Part shown: positions 6,430-9,738 of the stretch, in pieces
Numbering within the stretch: the first letter of the stretch is position 1
Layout of the letters: each line of letters begins with the position of its first letter
Assembly (NCBI GenBank): GCA_910587905.1
Contig: CAJUOF010000055.1
Coordinates: forward strand, 1-9,738
Direction of reading: 5' to 3'
Source of the DNA: an uncultured Lachnospiraceae bacterium
Lineage (GTDB): Bacteria; Bacillota_A; Clostridia; Lachnospirales; Lachnospiraceae
DNA length: 9,738 bases
The notes under the pieces: generated by a model
Databases searched by the model: none
What the model saw: only the letters and a program-made list of their open reading frames with translations
Told to the model about the DNA's origin: nothing
Program-made: the position numbers and the translations under genes

Positions 6430-7203
6430 ATGAGTGTACAATTATTGGACAAAACTCGAAAAATCAACAAATTGCTTCATAACAACAGCACCAGTAAAGT
6501 TGTCTTCAATGATATTTGTGCAGTACTAAGCGACATCCTCGATTCAAACATCTTAGTCATTAGCAAAAAGGGTAAGGTTTTAGGCGTAGGCTTGAGCGAA
6601 GGTGTAGAGGAGATCGAGGAGCTTATTGAAGACCAGGTCGGGGGATTTGTTGACAAACTACTAAATGAGAGATTGCTCAGTGTTCTTTCCACCAAGGAAA
6701 ATGTCAATCTGGAGACGCTTGGATTTGCGGAGACAGATGTGAAGAAGTATCAGGCGATCATCACTCCCATTGATATTGCAGGGGAACGACTGGGGACGCT
6801 GTTCATTTACAAATCTGCCGCACAGTACGGAATTGATGATATTATTCTAAGTGAGTATGGCACAACTGTCGTGGGTTTGGAGATGATGCGTTCTGTCAAT
6901 GAGGAGAATGCGGAGGAGACCAGAAAGGTTCAGATTGTGAAGTCGGCAATCAGTACGCTCTCCTTTTCTGAGCTGGAAGCCATTCAGCACATTTTTGAAG
7001 AGCTGGAGGGAAATGAAGGAATTCTGGTTGCCAGCAAGATTGCGGACAGGGTGGGAATCACCCGTTCTGTGATTGTCAATGCTCTTCGGAAATTCGAGAG
7101 TGCAGGTGTAATCGAATCACGTTCTTCGGGGATGAAGGGAACCTATATTAAAGTTTTGAATGATGTGGTATTTGAGGAACTTAAGAAGCTGCAGGAAGTA
7201 TAG
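6430..7203 (+). CDS. codY: GTP-sensing global transcriptional regulator CodY
   Basis: CodY is the pleiotropic regulator of low-GC Gram-positive bacteria. With GTP and branched-chain amino acids bound, it represses amino acid uptake and biosynthesis, competence and adaptation genes. The start ATG 6430 (M-S-V-Q-L-L-D-K-T-R-K-I-N) sits 6 bases after AGGAGG at 6418-6423. The frame is open from before 6250, but that upstream part is unlike CodY. The 257-residue protein has an N-terminal GAF-like effector domain (about 1-155), a linker helix and a C-terminal winged helix-turn-helix. The recognition region at 201-222 reads A-S-K-I-A-D-R-V-G-I-T-R-S-V-I-V-N-A-L-R, nearly the family signature, followed by E-S-A-G-V-I-E-S-R-S-S-G-M-K-G-T. 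It lies downstream of topA with its own candidate promoter. A strong hairpin follows its stop codon. Confidence 0.98.
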   Translation: MSVQLLDKTRKINKLLHNNSTSKVVFNDICAVLSDILDSNILVISKKGKVLGVGLSEGVEEIEELIEDQVGGFVDKLLNERLLSVLSTKENVNLETLGFAETDVKKYQAIITPIDIAGERLGTLFIYKSAAQYGIDDIILSEYGTTVVGLEMMRSVNEENAEETRKVQIVKSAISTLSFSELEAIQHIFEELEGNEGILVASKIADRVGITRSVIVNALRKFESAGVIESRSSGMKGTYIKVLNDVVFEELKKLQEV

Positions 7204-7227
7204 GTATCGTCACAAGAGGTTTAAGAT

Positions 7228-7285
7228 ATGGAAGAGAAAAATCCCACGGTTGACAAGGGCCGGCGGGATTTTTCTCTTCCATTTT
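7228..7285. terminator. Long inverted repeat between convergent codY and the ABC-class ATPase gene
   Basis: An 18-bp perfect inverted repeat pairs 7228-7245 with 7265-7282 across a 19-base loop that can pair further (CGG 7247-7249 with CCG 7260-7262). Reading forward, TTTT follows the stem directly, which fits a codY terminator. Reading backward it lies just after the stop codon of the ATPase gene, so it probably ends transcription from both sides, although the reverse direction lacks a clear T run. Confidence 0.8.
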
Positions 7286-7292
7286 GCCTGGT

Positions 7293-8978
7293 TTAGAATC
7301 TGCAGCGATTCATACAGGCAAAGATCTCCTGAAGCCTGGGAAGTGCCAGGAAGGGGGGACAGTCGGATGAGGTGACAGACTCCAAGCCTTCCGTCTGGAG
7401 CTTTCGGTAAAGGGCGGTGAGCTGCCCGGCCATGGGCGCGTCGGTCTGGTGGGCCATCAGGTATTGAAGGATATAGCCGAGTGCCCTGGTCTGTTCCTCG
7501 TCGGCAAGCTGTTCCACATAGCGCAGGTCGATGGTCTCTTTGTCGTAGATCAGCGTATCGCGGCCCTGCACTTTAATTTTCGGCGAACGATCTTGATCCC
7601 GCCGTTTGAAAGAAAAACGAAGTTTTCTGGGGGCCGGACCGCCGGAAAAATCAAATTCCGGGCAGGAGACAGGAAAATGAGCGGCCTCTGCCTTCGCTGT
7701 CTCGGTGATGTCGACCGCGTGGTAGCTGTCCATCTGGATGATCCGGTCAGCCGCATGGAAGAAAGCACCGGAGCTTCCCACGACGAGGATGGTGGAGATG
7801 CCAAGCTCCAAAAACAGAGGACGGATGCGGCCGAGGAAGGGAGTGATGGGCTCCTTGTCCGGGGCGATGACCCGTTGCATCAGCTCGTCCCTCACCATAA
7901 AATTGGTGGCACAGGTGTCCTCGTCGATGAGGAACAGCTTTGTGCCGGCTTCGATTCCCTCCATAACACCGGCCGCCTGGGAGGTACTTCCGCTGGCGTC
8001 TTCTGTGGAGAAGCAGCCGGTGTCTTTCCCGTTGGGCAGGTGGTTGATGAAGGGGGAGATATCCACCTGTTTGACAATCCGCCCCTCCTCAGCGCGTAGC
8101 TTGATGGCGGTGGAGTCCGTGATCACAAACTCCCTTCCGTCTCCGGCGATGTGATTATAGACTCCGGCTTCCAGGGCCTTGAGCAAGGTGGATTTTCCAT
8201 GGTAGCCGCCGCCCACGATCAGAGTGATGCCCCGGCGGATGCCCATGCCGGAAATTTCTCCCCGGTGGGGAAGGGTGAGAGTGAGGCGTACAGAGTCCGG
8301 AGAACGAAAAGGAACTGCATCCTTTAGCGGAGCATTGGAGACTCCGGTTTTTCTGGGGAGAATGGCTCCGTCAGCGACAAAGGCCGCGAGCTCGTGGTCC
8401 GAAAGCAGCGACCGCAGCGCCTGCTGATCCTCATACAGATCGATGGCAGCCCGGAGGGCTTTCTTGTTGGTATTTTTCTCATAGAGACTGTCTGATACCA
8501 CGGCCGGGAGATAGTCAAAGAGAATTTTCCTAAGTTCCCTGGCGTTGATGGTCCGCCCGTTGGCGGGGAAGCCCGCCTCAAACCGTACAAGGATCGTATG
8601 ACCATCCCGGTCGATGGTGCAGGCGGTGCGCCGAAGCACCTCCTGGCCCGGCTGGGTGGTGAAAAGAGCGCCGCTTTTTCCGGAGCCTTTGGCCTGGAAG
8701 GAATAATTGCGGACGGCGGCCGCAAACCGCCGTAGCAGAAAATCACAGAAGGCGGTCTTTCTGTCAGAGGTGTTCCAGAGCTCCGGGGAGAAGCCGGAGG
8801 CTTTGTCGGTGATATGGATGGTCAGTCTTGACGGGGCCGCGAAAGGGTCCCCCTGCACATGGTCGATGGAGAGGGCATAGGGTCCAAAGGCATAAATTCC
8901 CCGCAGGGATTTGTAGGCGGGATAACTTTTGTGGTCAATCTCCCGGAGCATGGAGTCCAGGTTTGTGGATGTTTTCAT
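7293..8978 (-). CDS. Predicted ABC-class ATPase (COG3044 / PF09818 type), 561 aa, function unknown
   Basis: This is a soluble P-loop protein of the 'predicted ATPase of the ABC class' family, found widely in bacteria without an established bacterial role; it lacks membrane segments, so it is not a transporter. Residues 31-50 carry the family-typical F-G-P-Y-x-L-S-I-D-H-V-Q-G-D-P-F-A-A-P-S. Walker A is G-G-G-Y-H-G-K-S-T (256-264). A signature-like S-G-S-T-S-Q lies at about 329-334, and Walker B is K-L-F-L-I-D-E-D (347-354), followed by C-A-T-N-F-M-V-R-D. The length is usual for the family. The start chosen is ATG at 8978 (minus strand), 9 bases after AAAGGA; the in-frame ATG 9 bases earlier is too close to that site. 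The frame stays open far upstream, but that part is antisense to the glycosyltransferase. It is convergent with codY and divergent from the glycosyltransferase. A kinetoplastid relative is reported to bind RNA, so a nucleic acid role is possible but unproven. Confidence 0.93.
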   Translation of the reverse strand: MKTSTNLDSMLREIDHKSYPAYKSLRGIYAFGPYALSIDHVQGDPFAAPSRLTIHITDKASGFSPELWNTSDRKTAFCDFLLRRFAAAVRNYSFQAKGSGKSGALFTTQPGQEVLRRTACTIDRDGHTILVRFEAGFPANGRTINARELRKILFDYLPAVVSDSLYEKNTNKKALRAAIDLYEDQQALRSLLSDHELAAFVADGAILPRKTGVSNAPLKDAVPFRSPDSVRLTLTLPHRGEISGMGIRRGITLIVGGGYHGKSTLLKALEAGVYNHIAGDGREFVITDSTAIKLRAEEGRIVKQVDISPFINHLPNGKDTGCFSTEDASGSTSQAAGVMEGIEAGTKLFLIDEDTCATNFMVRDELMQRVIAPDKEPITPFLGRIRPLFLELGISTILVVGSSGAFFHAADRIIQMDSYHAVDITETAKAEAAHFPVSCPEFDFSGGPAPRKLRFSFKRRDQDRSPKIKVQGRDTLIYDKETIDLRYVEQLADEEQTRALGYILQYLMAHQTDAPMAGQLTALYRKLQTEGLESVTSSDCPPFLALPRLQEIFACMNRCRF

Positions 8979-9095
8979 AGAATCCATTCCTTTCTGTATC
9001 ATGATTAAGTATTGCGCAGGGCAGAAATGTTTACTGCTCACCATAGTTGTGGCTTTGCAGAAGCCGTTTGCGTTGAGCCTCAGGCATTCATGGAC

Positions 9096-9104
9096 ATTAT
9101 AGCA
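9096..9104 (-). promoter_or_regulatory. Extended -10 promoter for the ABC-class ATPase gene
   Basis: On the minus strand the sequence reads TGC-TATAAT, a perfect -10 box with the TGn extension. No good -35 box is seen, which extended -10 promoters tolerate. Transcription would start near 9089 and give a leader of about 110 bases. The leader contains a small hairpin (GGCTT/AAGCC at 9052-9066) but nothing I recognise as a riboswitch. Confidence 0.6.
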
Positions 9105-9158
9105 TAAAACCTGCAGAAATGTGTCTGTATTTTTGGGTGGATGTCCGGACAACAAATC

Positions 9159-9187
9159 TTGTATTTTTCGGGTTTTTCCGCTATAAT
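9159..9187 (+). promoter_or_regulatory. Sigma-A promoter for the glycosyltransferase gene
   Basis: TTGTAT (9159-9164) and a perfect TATAAT (9182-9187) are separated by 17 bases. Transcription would start near 9194, about 70 bases before the gene. With the minus-strand -10 at 9096-9101 this forms a divergent promoter region in the 285-base gap between the two genes. The rest of that gap shows no further recognisable feature. Confidence 0.65.
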
Positions 9188-9263
9188 GCTTAGCGACAGG
9201 GCGCGGCTGCCAATTTCTGTGAGGCAGACAGGCAGGAGGTCTGATCGGAAGAAACGGAGTTTG

Positions 9264-9738
9264 ATGAGAGATATGGAAAAAGTGACCATTATCATCCCCA
9301 ATTATAATGGAAAACAATTTATGGAAGGCTGCATGGAGGGGCTCAGGGATCAGAGAGGCCCCAAATTTCGTATCCTTTTTGTGGACAACGGTTCCACCGA
9401 CGGGAGTGTGGAGTTTGTGCGGGAGCATTACCCGGAGCTTGAGGTTCTTGCTCTGGACCAAAATTATGGCTTTAGCCGTGCGGTCAATGAGGGGATCCGA
9501 GCGGCGAAAACTCCCTATGTGATTCTTCTGAACAACGATACGAGGGTGCGTCCCGGCTATGTGGAGGCATTGGTCCGCGTGCTGGATGAAAACCCGAGAG
9601 CATTTTCTGTCAGTGCGAAAATGATTCAGATGTATCACCCGGAGCTGATCGATGATGCGGGGGATCAGTACACGGTGCTTGGCTGGGCATTCCAGAGAGG
9701 TGTGGCTCACTCGGTCAAGCGATACAGGAGGCCTGCGA
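9264..9738 (+). CDS. Family 2 glycosyltransferase, N-terminal part (3' end outside window)
   Basis: The frame runs open to the window edge and shows the GT-A fold of family 2 glycosyltransferases, which move sugars from nucleotide donors to cell-surface polymers or lipids. The first strand is V-T-I-I-I-P-N-Y-N-G, followed by F-V-D-N-G-S-T-D-G-S, then N-Y-G-F-S-R-A-V-N-E-G and L-L-N-N-D-T, the place of the metal-binding DxD-like motif. The pattern with N-N-D-T is typical of rhamnosyltransferase-like GT2 enzymes, but the sugar cannot be named. The start is ATG 9264 after GGAG at 9256-9259; ATG 9273 is an alternative, and both are weakly supported. An AGGAGGT at 9234-9240 is too far from either start to be used. 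About 158 codons are visible. Confidence 0.9.
   Translation, partial: MRDMEKVTIIIPNYNGKQFMEGCMEGLRDQRGPKFRILFVDNGSTDGSVEFVREHYPELEVLALDQNYGFSRAVNEGIRAAKTPYVILLNNDTRVRPGYVEALVRVLDENPRAFSVSAKMIQMYHPELIDDAGDQYTVLGWAFQRGVAHSVKRYRRPA

Noticed and set aside
7449..8099. Plus-strand 216-codon frame opposite the ABC-class ATPase
   Set aside because: It is antisense to the Walker motifs of a convincing gene, and has no domain or ribosome binding site that I could see.
9307..9522. Plus-strand 71-codon frame in the glycosyltransferase region
   Set aside because: It lies in another frame of the GT2 gene, whose own frame from 9264 carries the conserved motifs and runs off the window.
8979..9710. Minus-strand frame extending the ABC-class ATPase by 244 codons at its N-terminus
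   Set aside because: The extension runs antisense through the glycosyltransferase and across both divergent promoters, resembles no ATPase domain, and the start at 8978 has a good ribosome binding site and the family-typical N-terminus.

Overview
The window looks like a moderately GC-rich Firmicute of the class Clostridia, probably Lachnospiraceae. The evidence is the chromosomal order comM (yifB) - dprA - topA - codY, the presence of CodY, AGGAGG-type ribosome binding sites and the tandem large serine recombinases. The family assignment is inference from gene content.

Region 1 (1 to about 2565) is the right end of an integrated mobile element. It carries two overlapping large serine recombinase genes: the 3' part of one that starts before the window, and a complete 527-residue one. 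A strong intrinsic terminator and a small G-rich tandem repeat follow. The element abuts the 3' third of comM, a Mg-chelatase-like AAA+ competence gene. Homology to comM begins abruptly next to the ATGAATCC codons of the NPCPCG motif. The window therefore appears to hold one attachment junction (attL or attR); the other junction and the 5' part of comM should lie upstream.

Region 2 (about 2565 to 7290) is chromosomal core. It holds the comM remnant, dprA (loads RecA onto transforming DNA), topA (DNA topoisomerase I) and codY (global GTP/branched-chain amino acid regulator). dprA runs 77 bases into topA. A sigma-A-like promoter candidate ends exactly at a 14-bp direct repeat just after comM and could serve dprA-topA, which the element has cut off from the original comM promoter. 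codY has its own candidate promoter with a weak CodY-box-like sequence beside it. The block ends in a long inverted repeat shared with the convergent gene.

Region 3 (7293 to 9738) is a minus-strand gene for a soluble 'ABC-class' ATPase of unknown function (COG3044/PF09818 type). A divergent promoter region separates it from the start of a family 2 glycosyltransferase that runs off the right edge.

The main theme is a competence gene split by a serine-recombinase element, with a second transformation gene (dprA) directly downstream. I found no CRISPR array, tRNA or rRNA, and no clear evidence for a wholly new system. The least understood items are the paired recombinases with their junction repeats and the PF09818-type ATPase.
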